A DNA stretch of 64,000 bases from NCBI RefSeq assembly GCF_051106095.1, contig NC_135794.1, forward strand, positions 24,492,747 to 24,556,746, written 5' to 3'. This document shows positions 1 to 31,453 of this stretch, in pieces (the stretch's first letter is position 1; the number at the start of each line of letters is the position of its first letter). The notes under the pieces are model-generated. The model was not told the DNA's origin. It worked only from the letters and a program-made list of their open reading frames with translations, and searched no databases. The translations under genes and the position numbers were made by a program. Origin of the DNA: Pogona vitticeps. Lineage: Eukaryota > Chordata > Lepidosauria > Squamata > Agamidae.

Positions 1-111
1 TGGATTGTAATATTCTGTGCAAAATATAGTTCTTTCCAAGCTGGGGTCTCTGTTAAAAACGCTGGTCTATTCCTTGCCTCTTAGGGTTGATAAGAGAATG
101 GTATAAAATGT

Positions 112-320
112 ATTCGCGAAGGCTTTCACGGCCGGGATCTAACGGTTGTTGTGGGTTTTTTGGGCTCTTTGGCCATGTTCTGAAGGTTGTTCCTCAGAAC
201 ACGGCCAAAGAGCCCAAAGAGCCTGAAGGTTGAAGATGCCGGCCACAGAGATGGGCGAAACGTCAGGAAGAACAACCTTCAGAACACGGCCAAAGAGCCT
301 GAAAAACCCACAACAACCAA
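112..320. mobile_element. Palindromic MITE-like repeat
   Basis: Left arm 144-194 and right arm 265-318 are near-perfect inverted copies (ggttgttgtgggtttttt against its complement). A third, partly inverted copy of the arm starts at about 194 in the centre. I recognise this sequence type from squamate genomes, but I cannot name the family or see a clean target duplication. Confidence 0.6.
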
Positions 321-1187
321 ACAAATGGTGTAAAAGTTGAAAAAGCCCGTCAGAATGCCTCTAAAAGAGTAAATACATGTCACCTCCTCTGTGTCTGAAG
401 TGCAGTTTAACTGCTACTTTAAAGTGCAAATTAGCTAGTAACTGTAACCTCCTTACCCTAAAAAGTAACCAGTTACAGGTAGTGACAGTAACTAGCTGTG
501 AGCAAAGAAATGAGTGAAATTAAGGAGGTGCATTACTTCAGAACTGTGGCCTTCCAGATGTTTTTGGCTTGCAACTTGCATCAGCCCTAGCCAAAGTGGC
601 CAAAGGTGAGGGATGATGTTATCTCTTTCTGAAGATGTTCTGCAATCCCAGAACATCTGGTGCATTGTTGATTTACGGTACTTAGCTTGGTAAACCAGCT
701 CCAGGTTGAATTTCAGCCAGCTTCCCATCATGTGAACAGGGAGCATTGATCAGAGCCTTCATCTTTCTTTCTTCTGTAAAAGTGTGTGTTTGTGTGTGTG
801 TGTGTGTGTTTTCCCTCTCTCCTCCTCCTTTTCTGTTTTGATTCAGAACACTTCTATTTCTGATTGTTTCTTTTTTTAAAAGAAAGAGCTTTTTTAAAAT
901 AAGAAAATCTTGCTTCACGTGTGCAGCACCCTGTGACTTACTAAAACAGTGTGTAGTCTCCTCCTACACCCCAAACTCACACGCTGGCGCCACTTGTCAT
1001 TCCCCTTTCGTGGGAAAAAAGAAGAAAATAAACCTCCTCCCCCCAAAGCAACAAACCGTCTCTTTTGAAGTTCCCATATAGGAGCTCATTCAACCCCAAA
1101 CTTCATAGTTTTCCTTGCGGGATCACAGCCTTATGGGGCACCCCAGATCGCAGGCCTGGATCCAGTGTGGCAGGAAAGGCTCTAAAG

Positions 1188-1323
1188 CAGTGGTCCCCAA
1201 CCTTGGGCCTCCAGATGTTCTTGGACTTCAACTCCCAGAAATCCTGGCCAGCAGAAGTGGTGGTGAAGGCTTCTGGGAGTTGTAGTCCAAGAACATCTGG
1301 AGGCCCAAGGTTGAGGACCACTG
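1188..1323. mobile_element. hAT-type MITE with 8-bp target duplication
   Basis: A 136-bp palindrome starting CAGTGGTCCCCAACCTTGGG and ending in its complement, with a body of the acttcaactcccagaa type. It is flanked by CTCTAAAG at 1180-1187 and 1324-1331, an exact 8-bp duplication as hAT transposases make. Confidence 0.85.
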
Positions 1324-4146
1324 CTCTAAAGAGTTGTAGAATTGGGGCATCTGTTGTGGTTTAGTGATGAGGGCCAGGGCGGTCCAGGTGGTTGTGCTCT
1401 ATCCACAAAAAGCTCTCAGAAGACCTTTCAGATCCCAGAGATCCCCCCCACTCCCAGTCAGCAGCTCATTTGTGCTAGGTTGAGGCTGGCTGAGAGGCAT
1501 CACGGCAGACAAGCCCATGGCCAGCAGAGGGGCCCGGCTTCTGTAGGTCACAAGGCTATGTTGACAAGGCTCTGTTGAGTGTTCCTCTGTCTACTCATGT
1601 CCAAAAAACTTAGTAGCTGGGGGTGCTCTGATTTTGAAGAAGCAGGGGAGAGGGTTTGCCTTTTGGACATTGTGCCTGTTGTTTGGGTGAAGGGGGCCGT
1701 ACTTAATGTGCTGTAGGCCCTGGTTGATCACTGGTGGGGAGGGCTAGTCTAAGGCTGAAATCCTACACTTAAAGAATACTGTAAACCAATGAGGGAGCAT
1801 GGATCGCATCAGACTGCCCTGATAAATCTATGGCTGCCTATGTGTTTTTCTATCTCTTCATGGTTCTGTGCCAGAGTTTCTACTGTGCTGGAGAATTCGG
1901 CATGGAAAGGGAACTGAAAGCCATACACCTGTCTCTGTGGCGTGATGGGTGGAAGGACCACCAGTGCTTGTTCAAGTCCAGACTTCTCTTAGGGGACAAT
2001 GAGGGTGAAGCAAGATTTCTGGTGGTTAAGAAATGGAGCTTTAGCTCCCTGCAAACACCTTCTCCCTCTTTCAGAGAGAGAATAGGTCGCTTTGGGCGGG
2101 GGGGGGGACCTCTAGGGTTCAGTTCCTGGGAATCACTCCTGTTCCAAGCAACGGATGGAGCTCTCTGGCTGGGTTCCTGCAGGCACCTGCCACTGCTCGT
2201 TCTTTCCCAGCCTGGTGGCCTCTAGGTAGGATGGACTACGATTCCCATCCTCTGACATTGCCAGCTGCACACAGCTGGATGCGTGCAACCCAGCATAATT
2301 TGGAAACAGACAGGTTGGGATAGACTGGGATGGACCATAAGCAGAGAAATACTCTGATAGCTTTCAGGCTTTCCCCAAGACAATTAGGTTGGGTGTCTCT
2401 GCGTGTGTGTTTATATGTTTGCACACATGTATTTACATGATATAGGCAACCTGCTAATTCAGCTTTCTTTCCTTTTTTTTTCTTTTAAGCACTGTGCTTG
2501 TAAGGAAGAACGGTAGAAGCATCAGATCAACTCCTCGGTTTGATTCCGGGTGTCCCACCCCCCCACCCCCTGTTCCTTCCTAAGGGCTTTCCGTTGTCAG
2601 AGGATGCAACATACTTTATGATATTGCTCACTCCTTTGCAATTGTTTTTATTGTGTCTTCAGAGTAAATTGAAAACATGCACAGGAAGTGTCTTCAGAGA
2701 GTCGATAACTAGGGACTCTATTTCTAAAAGAAACGGGAGCTCGAAGCTTCCCTCCTCTTTTTTGGCAGAATTTTATACCATATGAACTAATGTCAGCGGG
2801 AAAGATTTTCCTTCCTCTTCCACCCCCACCCCCCCATGTCACGCTGCATTGCAGAAATAACTGCACATTCTCACAAATCCACACACGTTTTTTCCCCTCA
2901 ACAGAGGAGGGAGCTTTGAGATGCTTTGGCCATGCTATGATGGATGTCTTCATTCATTCACTACCTTCGAGCACATTAAGAACTGCCCCCATCTCCAAAA
3001 GTCACATTTTGCATGGCTACTAGTTTACCGTATTTATGGTGTATGAGTCATCAGGCTTCCTCCGGATTGGCTGAAAACTGAACACCCCCGGGATTGTCAG
3101 TCAGTTCTCAGCCATTCTCAGCTTCATTCACAGATTTATTTAGCTTGCACACAGTGAAATTCATTCAGAAAACTTCATTCATAAAAACCTGCAACCTCTC
3201 TCTGTTCTCTCTCTCTGTCTCTCTTTCTCTCTCTCTTATAGAAATAAGCTACCATGACCTGGCGATTGAGAAAAATCTACAGATGACTCATTAGGCTGCC
3301 CAAGATGCTCGGCTATAATCTTTCCATTGATAAATGATGGTGCTGAAGGTTGGAGGTCCAATTGAGCCGGATCATAAACCTATGAGGACTGTTTGGGGGA
3401 ATATTTCCGTGCAAAGCGATCTTTCCAGAATTCAGAAGGTGGTTATGGTTGTTGTTTTTGTTTGTTTGTTTAACTGATGCAAACGGAGCCTTATGGACCA
3501 AATGCTTTAACAGGGCATATGTCCCACCTCCATGTGTATGAATGATTCTTAAAAATTGCAGCTAAGTGCTGTTCTTTTCCAGTAGAAGAATTCAGTTGTT
3601 TATATATGCTTTTGGTTGTGTGTGTTTGTTTTTAAATGTAGGTTGTTGCTGATGAAGGAAACTTTTGAGTTCTCTCTTTTGGTTTGGCATGACATAATGT
3701 TTTCTCTTTCTCTCTTTTTATTTCATTTTTAACTGCAGCCTGGGCTTTGCTCTTCGTGATACAGAGACAGGGCAGGGAGTCTTCTGAGTCGAGGACGTCG
3801 CTCGCCTGCTTCAAGATGTCGGGGTGAAGGAGAGTTCTTCAGAGAAAGCAGCTATAGCTTGAACTGATGCTCACCTGCCTGCACATTGGCTTCAGTGGGG
3901 CTTAAGTTCCACATCGCCAGATGTCAGGACAGAATGAAAGTGGGTTCACAAAGAGGAAGAAGCCACATGGAAACCTGCCAAGAACCTCAGCAATGGCCAG
4001 ATCTGCTTTTTTCTTCTTCCTTTTCAAAATTGTTCTGGTTTGCTTAATTCCATATTACTTTCTCTTATTCTTGCGAAGGCACCTGGCTTAGGGGGAAGAA
4101 AAAAAAAGGAAAAAAGGAAGGATTTATTAACAGAATTTTGAAGGCT

Positions 4147-25516
<21,370 letters not shown>

Positions 25517-25579
25517 CTAATACAGGCTTACATAACCTTCAAAACAATTCTTCCTTCCTTGTTTCTCCCTGTCTATCTT

Positions 25580-25848
<269 letters not shown>

Positions 25849-26741
25849 TCTAAGGACTATTCTGAAATGTGGTTCCACTGAATGAAGCTCTACCAAGAGT
25901 CGATGTTGCCTCTAAATAGTGTCAGAAGAGACTTCTTTTTGTATGTGTGGAACAATAACGTCAACATGTTTGTCTTACATCTATTCCGTTTTTTTTAAAA
26001 TCAGCTAGAACAGTTTCATTTTAGCAAAACGGAGCCCTAGAGAATGAGACACTGTGGAGAAATCATGCATCAGTGTTATTTACAAAAACTATATATATTT
26101 TGTAATGTAAAAGCACAACCCAACCTTCACAGGAAACAAAAGCAAAATTGTCTTGAAGAGACCTTTGAAATGTTAGTGTGTGCCTTTTTATCTAGGAGTT
26201 ACAAGTAAATTAAAGAATATTTCTACTGGGCCTTTTTGTGAGAGCCAAAAAGATTAAACAAACAAATTTCCAGGTTCATTTAAAGGGGGAGAGGAATCAC
26301 ACATTTCCATTGTTATTATGCTGTCTTTCCTTGGGTTGTACCACTCCAACGCTCATGTTCGTTGTTCATGTTTCCTTTTTTTTTTCTTCCCCTTCCCCAG
26401 TTTAGGAGAAAGGTAAGTACGCTTAGGAGAAAGCCCATGGTGTTAGTTCCATTCTATACTTAATTTGTTAATATTAATAGCATTACAATTTCTCCCCTCT
26501 TTTTATTTTTCAAGGTAGGAGGAGACCTAACTCTCTAGGTTGCTCGGTTTTTAATATTATGCAGTGTTTGCTAAATTTAAATATATAAATGAAAAATAGT
26601 TTAGAAACAAAAGTTTGGCCAAGAGTTAGATTTAGGTTTTCAGGGTGTTTTTTTTTTTTAATACATCAGGTCGCCTTTATGCCTTTAAACATCAGTATGG
26701 CATGCATTGTGTGTATCTTTGAATAGCTTGGTAAAATGACA

Positions 26742-26747
26742 AATAAA
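26742..26747 (+). terminator. Candidate SHC4 poly(A) signal AATAAA (proximal)
   Basis: First canonical AATAAA after the SHC4 stop codon with sequence consistent with cleavage shortly downstream. Confidence 0.45.
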
Positions 26748-26769
26748 GCATTATCCGCTACACACCAGG

Positions 26770-26885
26770 CAGGGTGGGTTTGATTTAAATTAAATTGATT
26801 TTAAAATCATTTTTAAAAGTTTACATTAGAAATTGAATTTTTAATTCAAATCGCGATTCAAATCATGAGTTAATTCTATTTGATT
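26770..26885. repeat. AT-rich gatttaaat-type repeat
   Basis: Repeated, partly palindromic tttgatttaaattaaattg and aattcaaatcgcgattcaaat units just beyond the proximal SHC4 poly(A) signal. The family is not named. Confidence 0.45.
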
Positions 26886-27313
26886 TTTTTCAAAAAAAGC
26901 ATTGATCTTTATCCACCCGGATGCCTGCAGACCAAACTTGTGTTGAAGGCAGAGGCTATGAATCTGCAGAAATATAACATTAGAAACAACAGCAAAACCT
27001 GTTCAGATGCTAATCTTTTTGAACATCTTCGATATGGTTGTACTAACATGGCCAATGAATAGTGGCTATACCTTTCAGTTTTATTACCTTAAATTCCATT
27101 ACATGTTTATGATATAGAAAAAACAATTATACATTATATTTTTCAGGGACAACTGTTTTAAGCCAACAACCATCTTTTTCCTTTCCATTCCTTTTTTTTT
27201 TAAACATGGCATGCTGTAGATTTCTCTTTCCTCTCCCTAATTTGTGCTTTCTTTATGCTACACAGGGTTTTACTTCATCCTAAACAGTTAAGAAAAGAAG
27301 TATTTTATAAACA

Positions 27314-27319
27314 AATAAA
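27314..27319 (+). terminator. Candidate SHC4 poly(A) signal AATAAA (distal)
   Basis: AATAAA followed within about 30 bases by the GU-rich stretch tgtctgtgtacctgttgt, the usual downstream element arrangement. Confidence 0.45.
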
Positions 27320-27349
27320 AATTAATGCTGCATTGTCTGTGTACCTGTT

Positions 27350-29264
27350 GTCAGTCTGAAATACCCTGTAGATTTACATATTTTGGAGTGATCCTGTAAC
27401 TTTTAAATACTGGGGGGAGGGAAGTGATGTGTTTGGGACCCTAGAAAGAAGACCACACTCTTAAGCACACTTACCGTGGAGAAAGCCTTACTGAATTTAG
27501 CGGTCAAGATCACAAACCGTTGAAAGCCTGGAGTCTTGTTTTCATTAACAACAATGTCTGGATAACCAAGCTAGGTAAAGAAGGGCTTTGTGTGACATCT
27601 CAGCTGGGATCATGGCTAAGTGCTTGCAAACAATCCAGGATTGGCAGCACCATATAAATCTGGTTTAGTATCCTGGTTTGTTTGTCTGCACTTAACTAAA
27701 ATCCCCAGGTTGGATGCAACGTGAAGCTATTGCTTCCTAGCTTGTTTACTTGCTCACAAGACTAACCAAAACAGATATAACAGGTGCCTTTACAACCAGA
27801 AGGGGAGAAAGTTAGTCATCTGGAAGAAATAATGGGGTCTTTTTCCATGTTGATTTTGCAAATGGGGGCAGCTCCAATTCTGCAACGATTCATGTCTTTA
27901 TCTCCTCCAGTTGTGAAGCTGCCTGATCCTTTGTTTTGGCCCTTATACACTGCATGAATTACCACAATGATTGATGGTGTCATGATTGAAATCTATATAC
28001 ATCCTGATAATCATGAATACCTAAAGCCACAACTGATGGCTGAAAGTTATATGTCAGTGTGACCCGTAGAATTTACTCTCAAGTGCACATGCTTACGAGT
28101 GCACAGTTCATGATACTGGATGGGGCCCAAGGGGGGGGGAGAGTTTTCTTTTTATATAAGAGCAGAGTGCCACCAAAACCACTTTGAAAGAGCCGAACAC
28201 GTTGGTAGAGCAATAGACTGTGATTCTCTCCTAGGATTCCCCAAAAATGCATATTTGAAAGGTATAAATCAGGAATGAATTTAGCTTTTAAAATCATGAC
28301 ATTTGAAAATAAACTTTTATCTGTGCACCTCTGATTATCCCGTTTGCTTCTTCCGTTGTTCTGCTACAGCCTATGTGTTGCCGGGCTCCTGACCTCGGTA
28401 GTTTGCCAGGAATGTGGAAATATGAGACCGTGAGAGACAATGATGTCGGCTGATTTGTTGGGTTTTGTGATTCTGTTGAAGGGAAGGGAGACCACAGTAG
28501 AATGAGTGTGACATTTCAAGTGAAGGGTGGACTAAGTTGGGGTCTGCGACAAAATGTTGCAGCACAGAATGCTCAGATCTGGGATACACACACACACACA
28601 CAAACCACATTTCAGAATCCAAAGCAGTCTTATGTTTTGTTGAAAAAATGTCACAAAATAGTGAGCCATCTGCTACATCTTCCGGACATCTTCAACAGGC
28701 TGGGCGTCAAGTCAGTGGAAGGTAGCGAGTGGCTCCACGTTGAAACTGGGCGTGCGCGAAGGTAGTCGTCTTAGGAGGGCCTGCAGGCGATCGGCGGCCT
28801 AAATTCTGTCTTCTTCTGGACGCAGTGAGGGCGGGCTTCCTCCCATGTCCCAGCTGTCCAGCCTTGCCTTGGCCTTCAACCTTTCATGGGCGAAAGACGA
28901 ATTCTTGTCCTGTGCGGTCCGGCTCCTTCTAGGTCCAGCCATTCATTCCCCTTTGCAAGGCCTGTGCTGGAAAACGGCAAAGCTCATGACAGGCACTTGA
29001 GTATCCAGAGCATCCAAAATGGCCTGCCAGTTGTGTGATCTGGGCAAGGAAGCTGTCAGGAATACAGTGGAGGGTCACTCGCAGAGAAGAGAGCGCTTGT
29101 ATGGGGGAACCCCAGTCATAGAGCTAGGGGGCTGCCAGGGTGTGGGAAGGCTCGGCACCAGTCCTCGGGGAAGCTGAAGCCCCCTCCCCAAATGTCAGGG
29201 ACAGTCCAAGCCCATCCATCCTGCCAAGCACTGCGTACCATTGGCCAGCCGCCCCTTCAAAGGG
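27350..29264. other. SHC4-CEP152 intergenic spacer
   Basis: No gene, RNA gene or clear mobile element recognised. A short (CA)n lies near 28590. Reading frames here are short and carry no recognisable motif. Confidence 0.5.
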
Positions 29265-29400
29265 CGAGGACGCTTCTCCCACTGGGATTGGATGGCCAGC
29301 TGTTGGGGATGCTTCCGTTGTAATTCTTCTCCATTGGGAGAGGGCTGGACTTGATGACCTCTGGGGTCCCAAACAAATCCACACTTCTACGATTTTAAAA
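29265..29400 (+). mobile_element. CR1-like LINE 3' end
   Basis: gggctggacttgatgacctc then tggggtccc and cacttctacgatttt resemble the CR1 3' terminus. It is truncated and lies about 160 bases before the CEP152 promoter motifs. Confidence 0.6.
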
Positions 29401-29561
29401 AGTTCCCTACAATTAAAAAATAAACCAATCTATAGATGATTAGGAATATGTCTAGACTTTTTTTAAAAAAATGAAAAACCATACAACTAAAAACAAATCT
29501 ACCCCTAGTCCCCATGTTCAAATAAACCACTCTGAGCTGGAGAGAGGCACATCTGAGTTAT

Positions 29562-29700
29562 TGGACTACAGTTCCCAGGATTCCCTTCAGCACATCTGTT
29601 CAGGTCTCTCCCCCGCCGCTCACCCGATTGGTTAAAATATCCAGCCAATCCCGGAGCAGATTTCCCTTCCCGCCTCACTCCGCGCCAGCGTTTAAACCGG
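29562..29700 (+). promoter_or_regulatory. CEP152: CEP152 core promoter region
   Basis: GC-rich stretch upstream of CEP152. It holds a ZNF143/THAP11-type motif (ACTACAGTTCCCAGGATTCC, 29565-29584), an inverted CCAAT box (29626-29631), a direct CCAAT box (29645-29649), an E2F-like cttcccgcc and a CDE/CHR-like pair (CGCGCC, 4-nt gap, TTTAAA at 29691-29696). The combination fits a housekeeping, cell-cycle-timed gene. Motif identity is seen; function is inferred. Confidence 0.6.
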
Positions 29701-29883
29701 GGGAAAGAAGGCACGGCGCAACCGAACTTGAAATAGAAAACCATGAGATTCAGGACGCCCCGCCCCTCCACGGGAGTCCGCCCACTTAGTGGCCTCAAAC
29801 TCACGCCCATTAAAAAAATAATCTTCGGTGATTGGCCGACCTTCGTCGTCGTCCGAAACCACGCCTCCTGGAAGGAAAACAGG
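29700..29883 (+). other. CEP152: Candidate CEP152 5' untranslated first exon
   Basis: CpG-rich sequence ending at a good donor (AGG|gtaagtt at 29884). An alternative donor is gtgagg at 29975. No start codon that opens the CEP152 frame is seen here; translation starts in the next exon. The transcription start is not determined, and another CCAAT box (29832 area) lies within this stretch. Confidence 0.4.
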
Positions 29884-30072
29884 GTAAGTTGTGACACGGC
29901 AGCGAGAAAGCGGAGGCGAAAAAAAGGGTGGGGGCGTTTAATCCGGAGTGGGATTCGAAGCGGCGGCCAAGAAGGTGAGGAGGAAGCCCGAGGAGGAAGC
30001 CCGTGTCCGTTTGTGAGGAAAACGGGGGCGGCGGGGGAAAGGCCTGAGGGGTTGGGGGGGCGGCGGTTAGGT

Positions 30073-30086
30073 GTTGCCATGGAAAC
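30073..30086 (+). promoter_or_regulatory. RFX X-box motif
   Basis: GTTGCCATGGAAAC fits the RFX X-box, an imperfect inverted repeat used at many ciliary and centriolar genes. It lies at the 3' edge of the CpG-rich CEP152 promoter region, about 1.3 kb before the start codon. Confidence 0.6.
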
Positions 30087-30459
30087 CAGGCGCCCCGGGC
30101 CTAAGTTGGTTGTGGGTCTGCTTCTCACACGCACACACACTTCATACACACGCACACCGGTCCTCCTTGGTGGGAAACAAATAGTCCCCTCCCTCAGGGT
30201 CAAAAGGCCAGCGCAGCGCCTTTCTCACCAGGCGCTCCTCGTTGAGGACTAGACCCTCTTCATGACCTGAAAAGGTCTAAACAGGCCCCGTTCGTTAGCC
30301 TTCCTCGGAGACCCTCCTCCATCACCATCATCCCCCAGGCAAGGGCCTGCTGAGCTGGAGAGTTCCCCTCGGCCCCTAGGGCTGCCAACTGGATGGTTTC
30401 CCCCCCCCCAAAAAAAACACACACACTCCTAACCATTTTAGGGGGGGGGAAACAGGTCT

Positions 30460-30860
30460 AAAATGTTGCTGGACTACAACCCCCATCATGTCTCACCACC
30501 CACTCAGCTGGCTAGGAATGACACCAGTTGCAGTCCAGCCCCCGTGGAAATCTCTCGTTTATGGTACCGCCTGGTTGTGCAGCAAGAGCGGTGAGTCTCG
30601 TCTTTGAGAAGGTCTGTCTCGTTTGGTCCGCAGGGGCTTCCGAAAACAGTCGTGGGGCATGAAATGGAGAACAAGCTTCCCCTCCCGTCTCCTCTGGGGT
30701 AAAGGTTGGGTCTGCCTGCTCTGCAGGTAGAGAATTAGCTGCTGAATTGTGGGGAGGGTGAGTGTGTGGGAAGATGTCGCTGAACTGCAACTCCTGTCAT
30801 CTGCAGCCAGCCCGGGGAGAGGTGATGGGGGTTGTAGTCCAGCAGCACTGGGTGGGAGAC
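30460..30860. mobile_element. Palindromic MITE fragments (actacaactccc type)
   Basis: Two pieces, about 30470-30545 and 30783-30860, carry gctggactacaacccccat and its inverted counterpart gggggttgtagtccagc. These are common squamate MITE sequences; ends are not clear. Confidence 0.45.
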
Positions 30861-31292
30861 AAATGGCCCGCCCCTGGAATAGATGATAAATATGGAGACA
30901 TCAGTCATTTTGAAAGACCTAATGATCAAGGTTAGCTGGCCATCCCAGAATTCATATGCCTGAACCAATGCGTGTAGAGCAGAGTCTGACAACCAGACAT
31001 GGCTTTTGAAAATCCTCTGAAGTCAAGAGCGAAGCATAAAGTCAATTTCAGGAACAAGAAAAGGTACTTTATTGACTGAAATGTTACAGTATTTATTGAC
31101 AGTATCCTTTTACAATACATCATTAAAAGACAGCGTTGAAAGCTAAAAACAGGGAATATACAAATAGTAAAAAAGATCAAACAAAGCCTATACACTAAAA
31201 ACCTAAGCAACCCCAAAAGCACATTCAAGGCAATAAGATACAACAATCCATTTAAAATGCAGCCTTTCAATCTATCACTTTTTCTTTTCTAG

Positions 31293-31366
31293 CAAAGATC
31301 TGAACCAGCAAAGGATTAATTGCAAATGATATTTTCACCTGACTGGAGCAAGACACCTTGGCGAAA
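31293..31366 (+). other. CEP152: CEP152 5' UTR portion of the first coding exon
   Basis: Follows the acceptor tttcttttctag and runs to the CEP152 ATG. An upstream ATG (in aatgatatt) sits here in a poor context. Confidence 0.65.
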
Positions 31367-31453
31367 ATGTCACTCGACTTTGACAGTGCCGCTTTACAAA
31401 TGCACCAGGAAGATGAAGAATATGATCAGGAGGATTATGCCAGGGAGCAAGAG
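31367..31453 (+). CDS. CEP152: CEP152 coding exon 1 (acidic N-terminus)
   Basis: Residues 1-29, starting [20 protein letters not shown], near-identical in pattern to human [20 protein letters not shown]. The ATG has A at -3. Donor gtaaacat. Confidence 0.95.

Larger units (their letters stand above)
1..4146. other. SHC4 upstream flank and 5' UTR
   Basis: Contains the two palindromic MITEs listed and a TG microsatellite near 785-810. The SHC4 promoter and transcription start should lie in or before this stretch, but no TATA box, CpG island or first-exon donor could be assigned with confidence. Confidence 0.5.

Noticed and set aside
29505-30252. Overlapping 170-230 codon frames on both strands at 29505-30252
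   Set aside because: They coincide with the CpG-rich CEP152 promoter, where stop codons are rare by composition; no protein motif is present.
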